From positions 186,001 through 250,000 of the forward strand of contig JAEPOG010000004.1 in assembly GCA_017643025.1 (NCBI GenBank): a DNA stretch of 64,000 bases, in the 5' to 3' direction. Positions 43,060 through 51,973 of the stretch are shown one piece after another. The DNA is from Rhizobiaceae bacterium. GTDB lineage: Bacteria > Pseudomonadota > Alphaproteobacteria > Rhizobiales > Rhizobiaceae. Below the pieces are notes generated by a model. It was given only the letters and a program-made list of their open reading frames with translations, searched no databases and was not told the DNA's origin. Made by a program: the position numbers and the translations under genes. The stretch's first letter is position 1. The number at the start of each line of letters is the position of its first letter.

Positions 43060-44858
43060 CGATGGCAGTTTCGGAAACGGCGGACGTTCGCGAGACCAAC
43101 ATGGCCGAACGGGCGAAACCTCGGTTCTCCTCGGACCTTCCGCAGGTATGGATCGGGATGTCGTTCATCGCGGTAACCGGCTTCGTGCCGTCGCTGCTGG
43201 GCAACTCCTACTGGGTTCACACCTTCCAGCTGGTCAACATCTACATCGCGGCGGCGATCTTCCAGAACTTTCTGTTCGTCGATGCGGGCCAGAAGTCCTT
43301 CGGCCAGGGTGTCATCCTTGGCCTCGGCGCATATGTCACGGCAATCTTCTTTGGGCTGCACGACTATCCATTCGTCCTGGCGGCGGGAATCGGCCTCGGT
43401 GCAGCGGCGCTTGGCGGGTTGCTCTTCGCCCTGCCAGCCCTGCGCGTGCAATATTTCCATCTCGGCTTTGTCACGCTGTCTGCCGCCATCGTCTTTCCGC
43501 AGCTTCTTATGTCCCTCGATCGCTGGACGAACGGCATCAATGGCATCAGCGTGCAGATCGAGGCGCTGCATCATGAGACGCTGTTCGGCCTCACACCCCT
43601 GACCATCATTGTCGCGCTTTATCCGATGCTTGCGCTCTGGGTGCACTATTTCATCCGCCGGTCGCGGCTCGGACGTCAGATGCGCGTGGCTGCGGTGAGC
43701 CCGGAGGGCGCAAGGTCGCTCGGGATCAAGCCCGGCTATATGCGATTTACGGCATTCGTGATCGCCGCCATCGGCACCGGCATATGCGGCATCCTCTACC
43801 TTCCCGCTGTTTCGTTCGTCAGTCCGCAAGGGTTCAATGTCGAGCTTTCGTTCGTCTTCTTCTTCGCGGTCGTCGTTGGCGGGCGGGGTCAGATGCTCGG
43901 GCCGATCATCGGCATCTGGATTGTCTTCATCCTGCCCAACATTGCGCTTGCGCAGTTCGTGGAATACCGGCTGCTGATATACGGCTTCCTGACGCTCCTG
44001 ACCGTCATCCTCTTCCCGGATGGCGTCGTGGGTTCAATCGAGCGCTGGCGCGCGAAGCGCAGGGTCACGGGCCGTGGCGAACAGGCTTTCCGCGTCGACG
44101 CTTTCCTCGATCGGCTGAAAGGAGGAAAGCCCGTCGAGCCAACCGACGAGACCGTCGTGGAGGTACGTGGCGGAACGAAGAAATTCGGCGAAGTGGTTGC
44201 GGTCGACAACGCCGATCTGAAGGTCCGCAAAGGCGAGATCCACGGCCTGATCGGCGCAAACGGATCCGGCAAGACGAGCCTGCTCAACGTGCTCTCCGGC
44301 CTGTCTCGATTGAATTCCGGATCGTTTGTGATCAACGGTCGTCAGGCCACTCGGATGGCAGCCGACCGCATTGCGAACTTGGGTATCGGACGCACGTTCC
44401 AGACCCCGCGGATCTACCCCCAGTTCTCGCTGTGGGACAATTTGAGGGTCGGCATCGATGCCCGAACGGGCGATGCCAGCAGCGATGTCGAGCTCTTGGC
44501 CAATGCCCTTGAGAAAGAGTTCAGGGAAGACAGTGCCGAGCTCTTGTCGCATGGCCAGAGGCGGCTGGTGGAAGTGATGCGCACCGTGCTCAAGGAAGCG
44601 TCGATCATCATGTTCGATGAACCGGCTGCCGGTCTCTCCCAGAGCGAGCGGGCCAACTTCTCGAAACTCGTGCGGTTCCTGTCGCGCCAGCTTGGCAAAA
44701 CCATCATACTGGTCGAGCACGATCTCGATCTCGTATGGGGCATCGCCGACACCATTACGGTGATGGAACAAGGTCGCATCGTCGCCTCGGGCGCCCCCGA
44801 CGCTGTAGCGAAAGATCCGGCCGTCCAGCATATGTTTGTCGGAGGCCGTCGTGCTTGA
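43056..44858 (+). CDS. Fused LivM permease-LivG ATPase
   Basis: A protein of about 600 residues. Residues 30 to about 335 form a LivM-type permease (FGQGVILGLGAYVTAIFFGL, ending LTVILFPDGVVGSI). A linker of about 30 residues leads into a LivG-type ATPase with Walker A GANGSGKTS near residue 406, the degenerate signature LSHGQRRLVEV, Walker B IIMFDEPAAGLS and the switch VEHDLDLV. The C-terminal KDPAVQHMFVGG is LivG-like. The fusion differs from the LivH-LivM fusion of the first transporter. It begins at GTG 43056, or ATG 43062. Confidence 0.88.
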   Translation: MTMAVSETADVRETNMAERAKPRFSSDLPQVWIGMSFIAVTGFVPSLLGNSYWVHTFQLVNIYIAAAIFQNFLFVDAGQKSFGQGVILGLGAYVTAIFFGLHDYPFVLAAGIGLGAAALGGLLFALPALRVQYFHLGFVTLSAAIVFPQLLMSLDRWTNGINGISVQIEALHHETLFGLTPLTIIVALYPMLALWVHYFIRRSRLGRQMRVAAVSPEGARSLGIKPGYMRFTAFVIAAIGTGICGILYLPAVSFVSPQGFNVELSFVFFFAVVVGGRGQMLGPIIGIWIVFILPNIALAQFVEYRLLIYGFLTLLTVILFPDGVVGSIERWRAKRRVTGRGEQAFRVDAFLDRLKGGKPVEPTDETVVEVRGGTKKFGEVVAVDNADLKVRKGEIHGLIGANGSGKTSLLNVLSGLSRLNSGSFVINGRQATRMAADRIANLGIGRTFQTPRIYPQFSLWDNLRVGIDARTGDASSDVELLANALEKEFREDSAELLSHGQRRLVEVMRTVLKEASIIMFDEPAAGLSQSERANFSKLVRFLSRQLGKTIILVEHDLDLVWGIADTITVMEQGRIVASGAPDAVAKDPAVQHMFVGGRRA

Positions 44859-45561
44859 AGTCAACAATCTCAATGCCGGCTATGGCATCGTGCCGGTGCT
44901 GGAGGATGTATCGCTGACAGCGAAGGCGGGCGAGATCCTGCTGATCGGCGGCGAAAACGGAGCGGGCAAATCAACGTTGATGCGCGCAATCGCCGGCTTC
45001 AACAAGCCAACCTCGGGAGAGGTGCTGCTTGAGGGCAAACCGATTCAGGGAATGGCGCCGGAGGCAATCGCCAAGGAAGGCCTGCGGCTGGTCTTCGACG
45101 GTCACCGAGTCTTTCCGGAGCTCAGTGTCTTCGACAACCTGCGCATGGGAGCCGCGGCCCGGCGCGGCGACCGCGAGGGTTTCGACAAGGCGGTAGAGGA
45201 AATCTACTCCGTCTTTCCGATCTTGAAGGAACGTCGCCGGCAATATGCGCGCGACCTTTCCGGCGGGCAGCAGCAGATGCTTGCGCTCGGACAGGCCTTC
45301 GTAGCCCAGCCGAAGGTGCTGCTGTGCGACGAACCCTCAATGGGTCTGGCGCAGGCACTGTTGCCGCCGATTCTGGCGTTTCTCCGCAATTGGGCAGAGA
45401 CGGGTACGGCGGTCGTGATCGTCGAGCAGCACCTGCAGGTCACCGCGCCCTATGCCGACCGGGCCATGATTGTCGAGCGCGGGAAAGTGCGCTTCACATG
45501 CCCAGCAGCCGAACTCGACGCGCGTCTCGAGGAAATGGAGAAGGCGGAGGCTGACGCTTGA
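44851..45561 (+). CDS. livF: LivF-type ABC transporter ATP-binding protein
   Basis: A 236-residue ATPase with Walker A GGENGAGKST, the LSGGQQQMLALGQ signature and Walker B VLLCDEPSMGL. The GTG at 44851 is chosen because GGAGG lies five bases upstream; the upstream TTG at 44836 has no such signal. It overlaps the fused permease-ATPase gene by eight bases and precedes the thioesterase with a TTGA overlap. Confidence 0.88.
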   Translation: MLEVNNLNAGYGIVPVLEDVSLTAKAGEILLIGGENGAGKSTLMRAIAGFNKPTSGEVLLEGKPIQGMAPEAIAKEGLRLVFDGHRVFPELSVFDNLRMGAAARRGDREGFDKAVEEIYSVFPILKERRRQYARDLSGGQQQMLALGQAFVAQPKVLLCDEPSMGLAQALLPPILAFLRNWAETGTAVVIVEQHLQVTAPYADRAMIVERGKVRFTCPAAELDARLEEMEKAEADA

Positions 45562-46055
45562 GCGGAGAGTCCGAGGCGAAGGATTTGCCTCACTCCACGC
45601 CTTCGCCGTTTGTCGGCTTCCGGGGACAGGTCGTGCCCGACTGGATCGACGCCAATGGGCATATGAATGTGTCCTGGTACGACCATGTATTTGACCGCGC
45701 GGAAAGCGCGCTCTTCGATGCCTTTGGCGTCGATGAGAAATACATCCGGCGCGCCTTTTGCGGCATGTTCCGGCTGGAGAAGCGCGTCCGCTACGAAAAG
45801 GAACTGGTCGAAGGCGACGACTTGCGCATCGACAGCCGCATCGTCTCCAGCGACGGGCGCCTGCTGAAGCATTTCCACGAACTGTGGAACCTGACCCGCG
45901 AGGTTCGTGCGGCCAGCGCGCACTACGTTTCGATCCATGTCGATCTGACCAGACGAAAACCGGCGCAGATTTCCGATCCGCTGGTGTTGGTACCTCTGCA
46001 GCGACTTGCGTACGAGCACACGCAATTGCGGCCGCTCGCCGAACGCGACCGGTAG
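45558..46055 (+). CDS. 4HBT-type acyl-CoA thioesterase
   Basis: A 165-residue hot-dog protein with DWIDANGHMNVSWYDHVFD, the 4-hydroxybenzoyl-CoA thioesterase-type active-site region (Asp and Asn-Gly-His). It would release free acids from stalled CoA esters or regenerate CoA. A TTG start overlaps the livF stop codon. It is the last gene of the second transporter operon, so it may also reset the acyl state of the imported acid. Confidence 0.82.
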   Translation: MSGESEAKDLPHSTPSPFVGFRGQVVPDWIDANGHMNVSWYDHVFDRAESALFDAFGVDEKYIRRAFCGMFRLEKRVRYEKELVEGDDLRIDSRIVSSDGRLLKHFHELWNLTREVRAASAHYVSIHVDLTRRKPAQISDPLVLVPLQRLAYEHTQLRPLAERDR

Positions 46056-46081
46056 TCCTGGGGCGCCCTCCGCAGATCCCG

Positions 46082-46100
46082 TTAGTCCCTTTGGACGATT
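46082..46100 (+). promoter_or_regulatory. Island operator site 11
   Basis: Reads TTAGTCCCTTTGGACGATT, 52 bases before the crotonase start at 46153 and just after the thioesterase stop. Confidence 0.72.
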
Positions 46101-46152
46101 GCGGTGCACAATGCCCCTCATAGTTTCGCACACAAGCAGAAAGGCCGCACCG

Positions 46153-47049
46153 ATGGACGATCTTGTCCCTCCCCGCAAAGCCGACATCGCCTACGAAACC
46201 GAGCAGCCGGTCCGTTACGAAACGGACGGGCCCGTGGCGTGGATCGTCATGGATCGCCCGAAATACAACAACGCGCAGAACTCGCAGATGACCTATGCGC
46301 TGGACGACGCGTTCCAGCGCGCGGTCAATGACGACGGGATCAAGGTCATCGTGCTTGCCGGCGAAGGAAAGCACTTCTCGGCGGGCCACGACATCGGCAC
46401 GCCCGGACGCGATGTCGCGAAGAGCTTTGAACGTCGTCTCCTGTGGGCCGACCACATCAACAAGCCGGCCGCGGAAATGCTCTATACGCGCGAGCAGGAA
46501 GTCTATCTCGGCATGTGCCGCCGCTGGCGCGACGCTCCAAAGCCGACAATCGCCGCCGTCCAGGGGGCATGCGTTGCAGGCGGATTGATGCTTGCATGGG
46601 TTTGCGACTTGATCGTCGCCAGCGAGGACGCATTCTTCCAGGACCCCGTGGTGCGAATGGGTATTCCCGGGGTGGAATATTTTGCCCACGCATTCGAGCT
46701 GCCGCCACGTATCGCCAAGGAATTTCTGCTGCTGGGCGAGCGCATGACCGCCCAGCGCGCAGAGCAGTTCGGCATGGTCAATCGCATTGTGACGCGCGAG
46801 ACTCTGAAGGAAGAGGTCCAGGCGATGGCGCTCAAGCTCGCCGCGCAGCCGCGCCTCGGGCTTTGGCTCACCAAGCAGGCGGTGAACCATGTCGAGGAAT
46901 TGCGCGGCAAACGCACCGCGATGGACGCGCAGTATCACATGCACCATTTCGCCCACGCGCAGGGCGACCTGACGACCGGCAATCCGCTCGGCGGGCAGGA
47001 TGCAAAGAGCATGGTGGCGGCCAACAAGAAACAGGCCGGCGAGAGCTGA
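46153..47049 (+). CDS. Enoyl-CoA hydratase/isomerase-family protein with atypical active site
   Basis: A 298-residue crotonase. AGEGKHFSAGHDIGTPG forms the oxyanion hole. The two catalytic glutamates of typical hydratases are absent: the first region is VAGGLMLAWVCDLI and the second DPVVRMGIPGVEYFAH. The loss of both suggests hydrolase, lyase or isomerase chemistry, or a different hydratase mechanism. It heads the operon with the FadE31/32/33-like pair and FadA6, so it probably acts on open-chain intermediates after ring cleavage. The ATG at 46153 follows an AAAGG. Confidence 0.83.
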   Translation: MDDLVPPRKADIAYETEQPVRYETDGPVAWIVMDRPKYNNAQNSQMTYALDDAFQRAVNDDGIKVIVLAGEGKHFSAGHDIGTPGRDVAKSFERRLLWADHINKPAAEMLYTREQEVYLGMCRRWRDAPKPTIAAVQGACVAGGLMLAWVCDLIVASEDAFFQDPVVRMGIPGVEYFAHAFELPPRIAKEFLLLGERMTAQRAEQFGMVNRIVTRETLKEEVQAMALKLAAQPRLGLWLTKQAVNHVEELRGKRTAMDAQYHMHHFAHAQGDLTTGNPLGGQDAKSMVAANKKQAGES

Positions 47050-47062
47050 CCGGAGTGCCACG

Positions 47063-48226
47063 TTGGATCTGACCTACTCTCCCGAGGAAGAGGCGTTCCG
47101 CGCAGAGGTGCGGGACTGGATGGAAGCCAATGTGCCGGCTTCGCCGTTGCCTTCCTTCGATGCTTCGCGCGAGGGTTTCGAGGCCCACCGGGACTGGGAG
47201 CGCAGGCTGGCGGAGGGCCGCTGGGGCATGGTCACCTGGCCGGAGGAATATGGCGGGCGCGGGCTCGATCTCATCCGCTGGCTGATCTTCGAGGAAGAAT
47301 ACTGGCGCGCCGGGGCGCCCCTACGCGTCAACCAGAACGGCATCTTCCTGCTGGGCCCGACGCTGATGGAGTTCGGCACGCCCGAGCAGAAAGCGCGCTT
47401 CCTGCCGAAGATGGCCGCTGGCGACGAGATTTGGGCGCAGGCATGGTCCGAACCGCAGGCAGGCAGCGACCTTGCCGCCGTGCGCGCATCGGCGCACCGT
47501 GACGGCGGTGACTACGTGCTGTCGGGCCACAAGATATGGTCATCTCGCGCGGTTTTTGCCGACTGGGCTTTCGGCTTGTTCCGGACCGACCCGGAATCGG
47601 AGAGGCACAGGGGGCTTTCGCTGATCTTCTTCCCGCTCGATGCGCCCGGTGTGCGCCTCCAGCCGATCGCCCAGATCGATGGCGAGACCGGGTTTGCCGA
47701 AATATTCCTGGAGGAAGCTCGGGTCCCGGCTTTCAATCGGCTCGGCAAGGAAGGCGAAGGCTGGAAGATCTGCATGGCAACCGCCGGATTCGAACGCGGG
47801 CTGATGTTGCGTTCCCCTGCCCGCTTCCAGATGGCGGCGAAACGGCTGGTAGAACTCTACCGTGCGCACGAGAAGCAGTGCGGGCCGGAAACCCGCGCTG
47901 CGGTCGTCCGCTCGTTCATGGAGACAGAAGCCTATGCGCTTTCCATCTACCAGACTGCGTCGCGGCTGATGGCCGGCGGGACGATCGGGGCGGAAGCATC
48001 GACCAACAAGATCTTCTGGTCGGAAATGGACATCGCAATCCACCGTACGGCGCTGTCGATTCTCGGCGCGCGAGCGGAGCTGGTGAGGACAGCGCCAGCG
48101 GTTGATGACGAAACGCGCTGGCTCGACGGATACTTCTTTTCGCTCGCCGGGCCGATCTATGCCGGATCGAACGAAATCCAGAAGAACATCATCGCCGAGC
48201 GCATGCTCGGCCTGCCGCGCGGGTGA
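47063..48226 (+). CDS. Acyl-CoA dehydrogenase, FadE31/32/33 type (IpdE-like)
   Basis: A 387-residue dehydrogenase. WAQAWSEPQAGSDLAAVRASA, SGHKIWSSRAVFADWAFGLFRT and FERGLMLRSPARFQ match the steroid-degrader FadE31/32/33 class as recalled, and GPIYAGSNEIQKNIIAERML is the C-terminal motif. These proteins act as heterotetramers (IpdE1-IpdE2) in ring C/D catabolism; the next gene supplies a partner. The start is TTG 47063 with CCGGAG eight bases upstream. Which of the FadE31/32/33 proteins it matches best cannot be settled by eye. Confidence 0.85.
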   Translation: MDLTYSPEEEAFRAEVRDWMEANVPASPLPSFDASREGFEAHRDWERRLAEGRWGMVTWPEEYGGRGLDLIRWLIFEEEYWRAGAPLRVNQNGIFLLGPTLMEFGTPEQKARFLPKMAAGDEIWAQAWSEPQAGSDLAAVRASAHRDGGDYVLSGHKIWSSRAVFADWAFGLFRTDPESERHRGLSLIFFPLDAPGVRLQPIAQIDGETGFAEIFLEEARVPAFNRLGKEGEGWKICMATAGFERGLMLRSPARFQMAAKRLVELYRAHEKQCGPETRAAVVRSFMETEAYALSIYQTASRLMAGGTIGAEASTNKIFWSEMDIAIHRTALSILGARAELVRTAPAVDDETRWLDGYFFSLAGPIYAGSNEIQKNIIAERMLGLPRG

Positions 48227-48231
48227 CGGGA

Positions 48232-49296
48232 ATGGATTTCCGCTTCACTGAAGAACAACAGATGATGGCCGACGCGGTGCGCAGTCTGCTTGCCGACCAC
48301 TGCCAGCCGGCTGATTTGCGGCGAATGATGGCGAGTGACAAGCCGCGCGACGAAGCACGCTGGCGGCAAATCGTCGAAATGGGCCTGCAGGGCGTGCTTG
48401 TGCCCGAGGAACGGGGTGGGCTCGGCCTCAGCGAGGCTGATTTTGTGCTCGTCGCCGAGGCCTGCGGTTATGCCTGCCTGCCCGAGCCGTTGGTCGAAAA
48501 TGCCGGCGTGGCGCTGCCGCTCCTGGCGGCTGTCGCCCGCGACCCCCGCGCCGAAAAACTCCTCGAGAGAGCGCTTGCCGGCGACATCACCGTCGCAGTC
48601 AAACATCCGCAGAATCCGTTCATCGCCGACGCCGATGCGGCCGGGGCGATCCTCGCGGTATCGGGCGGCGAGCTCTATCTGTGCGAACGCTCCGATCTGG
48701 AACTGGAGCGGCAGGAGAGCATCGATCCGTTCCGCCGTCTCCATTCGCTGGCAGACCGCCCCTGCCCTGTCGCAGCCATCGCAAATGTGGACGACATCGC
48801 CACCGATCTCGACAAGGCCGTGGATCGCGGGGCGCTGTTCGCTGCCGCGCAGCTTCTGGGCATTGCGCAGCGCGCGGTCGATCTCGCCGTCGCCTATGCC
48901 ATAGAGCGAAACCAGTTCGGCAAGCCGATCGGTTCGTATCAGGCGGTCAAACACCTGCTTGCAGAAGCGCAGGTGAATATCGAGTTCACGCGGCCCGTTG
49001 TTCATGCGGCCGCGGGCGGTTTCGACAGCGGCGACATCCATTCGCGCGCCCGCGTATCCCACGCCAAGCTGGCTGCTGCGGAAGCCGCCGACATCGCCTG
49101 CCGTACCGCCGTGCAGATTCACGGCGCGATGGGCTATTCCTGGGAAGTCGACGTGCATTTCTTCCTTAAGCGCGCGCTGGCGCTGGCAAGCTGGTGGGGC
49201 GATCCGCGCTTCCATCAGGAACGTGTTGCCCAGCGGGTCTTTTCGCAACCGCTCGGTGCCGAGCGCACTTTCGCAAGGGAGGCCGCCGGTGGCTGA
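48232..49296 (+). CDS. Acyl-CoA dehydrogenase, partner subunit of the FadE pair
   Basis: A 354-residue dehydrogenase of the divergent, smaller type. It has FRFTEEQQMMADAVRSLL, PEERGGLGLSEADFVLVAEA and the C-terminal IQIHGAMGYSWEVDVHFFLKRA-like motif (here VQIHGAMGYSWEVD). The ATG at 48232 gives the family start MDFRFTEEQ; a GTG at 48223 overlapping the upstream stop is possible. It overlaps fadA6 by eight bases. With the preceding gene it should form one heteromeric enzyme. Confidence 0.84.
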   Translation: MDFRFTEEQQMMADAVRSLLADHCQPADLRRMMASDKPRDEARWRQIVEMGLQGVLVPEERGGLGLSEADFVLVAEACGYACLPEPLVENAGVALPLLAAVARDPRAEKLLERALAGDITVAVKHPQNPFIADADAAGAILAVSGGELYLCERSDLELERQESIDPFRRLHSLADRPCPVAAIANVDDIATDLDKAVDRGALFAAAQLLGIAQRAVDLAVAYAIERNQFGKPIGSYQAVKHLLAEAQVNIEFTRPVVHAAAGGFDSGDIHSRARVSHAKLAAAEAADIACRTAVQIHGAMGYSWEVDVHFFLKRALALASWWGDPRFHQERVAQRVFSQPLGAERTFAREAAGG

Positions 49297-50440
49297 AGCC
49301 TACATCATCGACGCAGTCCGCACGCCCGTCGGTCGCAAGAAGGGATCGCTGGCCGCAATGCACTCAGCCGATCTCGGCGCCCATTCAATCAAGGCGCTGA
49401 TGGAGCGCACCGGCATCGACCCTGCGGCAGTCGACGACGTCGTGTTCGGCTGCGTCGAGACGCTCGGCCCGCAGGCCGGCGATATTGCCCGTACCTGCTG
49501 GCTGGTCGCTGGCATGCCGCAGCATGTGCCGGGCGTCACGGTCGACCGCCAGTGCGGCTCCGCACAGCAGGCGGTGCATTTTGCGGCAATGGGGGTGATG
49601 AGCGGCCAGCAGGATCTCGTCGTTGCCGGTGGCGTGCAGAACCTCAACCTGATCCCGATCTCGGGAGCGATGATGGCCGGGCGCGAATTTGGCTTTCCCG
49701 ACCCGTTCCGCACTTCGCCGGGCTGGCTCGAACGCTATGGCGACCAGGAGGTCAGCCAGTTCCGCTCCGCCGAAATGATCGCGGAGAAATGGCAAATCAC
49801 ACGCGAGGAAATGGAAGCGTTTGCGCTGGAATCACACCGGCGCGCGATCGCTGCGATCGAAGATGGGCGCTTCGACAACGAGATCGCGCCTGTCGGCGAC
49901 TTCGCACACGACGAGACGCCGCGCCGCGACACGTCGCTGGAAAAGATGGCTTCGCTTGCGCCGCTGACCGAAGGTGGACGGGTGACGGCAGGCGTTTCGA
50001 GCCAGAATGCCGACGCTTCGGCGGCCCTGCTCGTCGCATCGGAAAAGGCAGTGAAGGAGCATGGCCTCAAGCCGCGCGCCCGCATCCATCATATGAGCGT
50101 GCGCGCCGACGATCCTGTCTGGATGCTGACGGCGCCAATACCGGCAACGCACCACGCTCTGGAAAAGGCGGGAATGTCGATCGATGACATCGACCTCTTC
50201 GAGTGCAACGAGGCATTCGCGTCGATCCCTATGGCGTGGATGAAGGAACTCGGCATCCCGCACGAGAAGGTCAACGTGAATGGCGGCGCCATAGCGCTCG
50301 GTCATCCGCTCGGCGCCACCGGCGCGCGCATCACGGCCACCATGCTCAATGAACTTGAGCGGCGCGGCGGCCGCTACGCCCTGCAGACCATGTGCGAGGG
50401 TGGCGGCCAGGCCAATGTGACAATCATCGAGAGGCTTTAG
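49289..50440 (+). CDS. fadA6: FadA6-like thiolase
   Basis: A 383-residue thiolase. VAEAYIIDAVRTPVG, GVTVDRQCGSAQQAVHFAA (nucleophilic Cys), RYGDQEVSQFRSAEMIAEKW, RARIHHMSVRADDPVWMLT, IALGHPLGATGARI (His) and LQTMCEGGGQANVTIIERL are very close to FadA6 of the HIP pathway as recalled. FadA6 thiolytically shortens the open-chain product after IpdAB. GGGAGG precedes the GTG at 49289. The island has a second, different thiolase at 21802. Confidence 0.9.
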   Translation: MAEAYIIDAVRTPVGRKKGSLAAMHSADLGAHSIKALMERTGIDPAAVDDVVFGCVETLGPQAGDIARTCWLVAGMPQHVPGVTVDRQCGSAQQAVHFAAMGVMSGQQDLVVAGGVQNLNLIPISGAMMAGREFGFPDPFRTSPGWLERYGDQEVSQFRSAEMIAEKWQITREEMEAFALESHRRAIAAIEDGRFDNEIAPVGDFAHDETPRRDTSLEKMASLAPLTEGGRVTAGVSSQNADASAALLVASEKAVKEHGLKPRARIHHMSVRADDPVWMLTAPIPATHHALEKAGMSIDDIDLFECNEAFASIPMAWMKELGIPHEKVNVNGGAIALGHPLGATGARITATMLNELERRGGRYALQTMCEGGGQANVTIIERL

Positions 50441-50445
50441 ATCGG

Positions 50446-51048
50446 ATGCCCTGCTATTCGTTTGAAGGCATCCGGCCGGTCGTCGACCCGAGCTCGTTCC
50501 TTCATCCGACCGCCTCGCTGATCGGCGACGTGATCGTCGGCCCCGGCTGCTACATCGGAGCGGGTGCGTCTTTGCGCGGAGACTTCGGCCGCATCGTGGT
50601 GGAGGGCGACAGCTCCATCCAGGACAGTTGCACCCTTCACACCGGCGCCGGGTCCGACTGCGTGATCGGCCGCGGCGCCACCATCGGCCATGGCGCGATC
50701 GTGCATGGTGCGACGATCGGCGAGAACGCGCTGGTCGGCATGAACGCGGTCGTGCTCGACGATGCGGTGATCGGCGCGGAATGCCTTGTCGGCGCGCTCA
50801 GCCTCGTCAAATCCGACATGAATGCCCCTGCCCGCAGCCTGATCGCCGGCAACCCGGCGAGGATCCTGCGGGAGTTGCCCGCCAAGGCAATCGTCTGGAA
50901 GAATGACGGCGACGGGGAATATCAGCGGCTGGCGCGCCAGTCGCTCACCGACTTCGCCGAATGCGAACCGCTTGCCGAACCCGAGCCCGACAGGCGGCGG
51001 GTGTCCGGCGACGCGCGCGCGGTGCGGCTCAAACTGAATACGGAGTGA
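50446..51048 (+). CDS. Left-handed beta-helix gamma-carbonic anhydrase/PaaY-like protein
   Basis: A 200-residue hexapeptide-repeat protein: VVDPSSFLHPTASLIGDVIVGPGCYIG, then SIQDSCTLHT, TIGHGAIVHGATIG and ALVGMNAVVLDDAVIG. Histidines in TLHT, IGHGA and IVHGA match the metal ligands of the gamma-carbonic anhydrase class. PaaY, the closest functional analogue, is a thioesterase that protects phenylacetate catabolism from dead-end CoA esters. A similar salvage role here is an inference from context. It lies between fadA6 and an SDR gene. Confidence 0.8.
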   Translation: MPCYSFEGIRPVVDPSSFLHPTASLIGDVIVGPGCYIGAGASLRGDFGRIVVEGDSSIQDSCTLHTGAGSDCVIGRGATIGHGAIVHGATIGENALVGMNAVVLDDAVIGAECLVGALSLVKSDMNAPARSLIAGNPARILRELPAKAIVWKNDGDGEYQRLARQSLTDFAECEPLAEPEPDRRRVSGDARAVRLKLNTE

Positions 51049-51050
51049 TC

Positions 51051-51956
51051 ATGGGAATTTGCGAGGGACGCGTCGTTATCGTCACCGGAGCAGGACGCGG
51101 GTTGGGCCGTGCCTATGCGCTGGCGCTTGCCGGCGAAGGCGCGAAAGTGGTCGTTAACGATCTCGGCGTCGGCACTCATGGCGACGCGACGGCGGAAAAA
51201 CCTGCGGACGAGGTCGTGAACGAAATCCGCAAAGCGGGCGGCGAAGCGGTTGCCAATGGCGATGACGTCACCGACTGGGAGGCCGGCGCGCGTATCGTGA
51301 AGACTGCGATCGACACTTTCGGCAGGCTCGATGCCGTCGTGAACAATGCCGGCTTCGTCCGCGACCGCATGTTCGTGTCCTGCACCCCGGAAGAATGGGA
51401 CGCCGTTATTCGCGTCCATCTGCGCGGACATTTCTGTGTATCGCGGCACGCGGTCGACCACTGGCGCGCCGAGGCCAAGGCCGGCCGCGCGGTCGATGCG
51501 CGCATCATCAACACATCGTCGCCCGCCGGCCTGCAGGGGTCGATCGGCCAGAGCGCCTATTCCTCGGCCAAGGCCGGCATCGCCGCGCTGACCCTGGTGC
51601 AGGCGGCGGAACTCGCCCGCTATGGCATCACCGCCAATTGTCTGGCGCCCAACGCCCGCACGCGCATGACCGAACAGGCATTTGGCGAGATGATGAACAG
51701 GAAACAGGGCGATTTCGACGTGTTCGCACCGGAGAACACGGCGCCGCTCGTGGCATGGCTCGCCAGCGAACGCTCCGCGGATGTGACGGGCCAGGTCTTC
51801 GAACTGATCGGCGGCAAGATCAGCCTATCGCTCGGCTGGAACGACGGCCCCGAGTTCGACAAGGGCGGCCGCTGGGAGGCGGCCGAACTGGGCGACCGGA
51901 TCATCGACCTGATGAGGGAGCGCCCGCCGGCAAAGCCGGTCTACGGCACGCAGTAG
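51051..51956 (+). CDS. HSD17B4/Rv3548c-like short-chain dehydrogenase
   Basis: A 301-residue SDR with TGAGRGLGRAYALALA, VVVNDLGVGTHGD, NNAGFVRDRMF, INTSSPAG (Ser) and YSSAKAG, plus a C-terminal extension. The VNDLG and RDRM signatures are those of the 3-hydroxyacyl-CoA dehydrogenase unit of multifunctional enzyme 2, and Rv3548c of the KstR2 regulon is similar as I recall. It would oxidise a 3-hydroxyacyl-CoA formed after IpdAB or on the side chain. GGAG lies five bases before the ATG at 51051. It ends the 46153-51956 operon. Confidence 0.84.
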   Translation: MGICEGRVVIVTGAGRGLGRAYALALAGEGAKVVVNDLGVGTHGDATAEKPADEVVNEIRKAGGEAVANGDDVTDWEAGARIVKTAIDTFGRLDAVVNNAGFVRDRMFVSCTPEEWDAVIRVHLRGHFCVSRHAVDHWRAEAKAGRAVDARIINTSSPAGLQGSIGQSAYSSAKAGIAALTLVQAAELARYGITANCLAPNARTRMTEQAFGEMMNRKQGDFDVFAPENTAPLVAWLASERSADVTGQVFELIGGKISLSLGWNDGPEFDKGGRWEAAELGDRIIDLMRERPPAKPVYGTQ

Positions 51957-51973
51957 GATATCGCTGCGGCCGC

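Noticed and set aside
45337..47061. 574-residue minus-strand open frame
   Set aside because: It spans livF, the thioesterase and the crotonase in antisense; no motif, and the sense genes are convincing.
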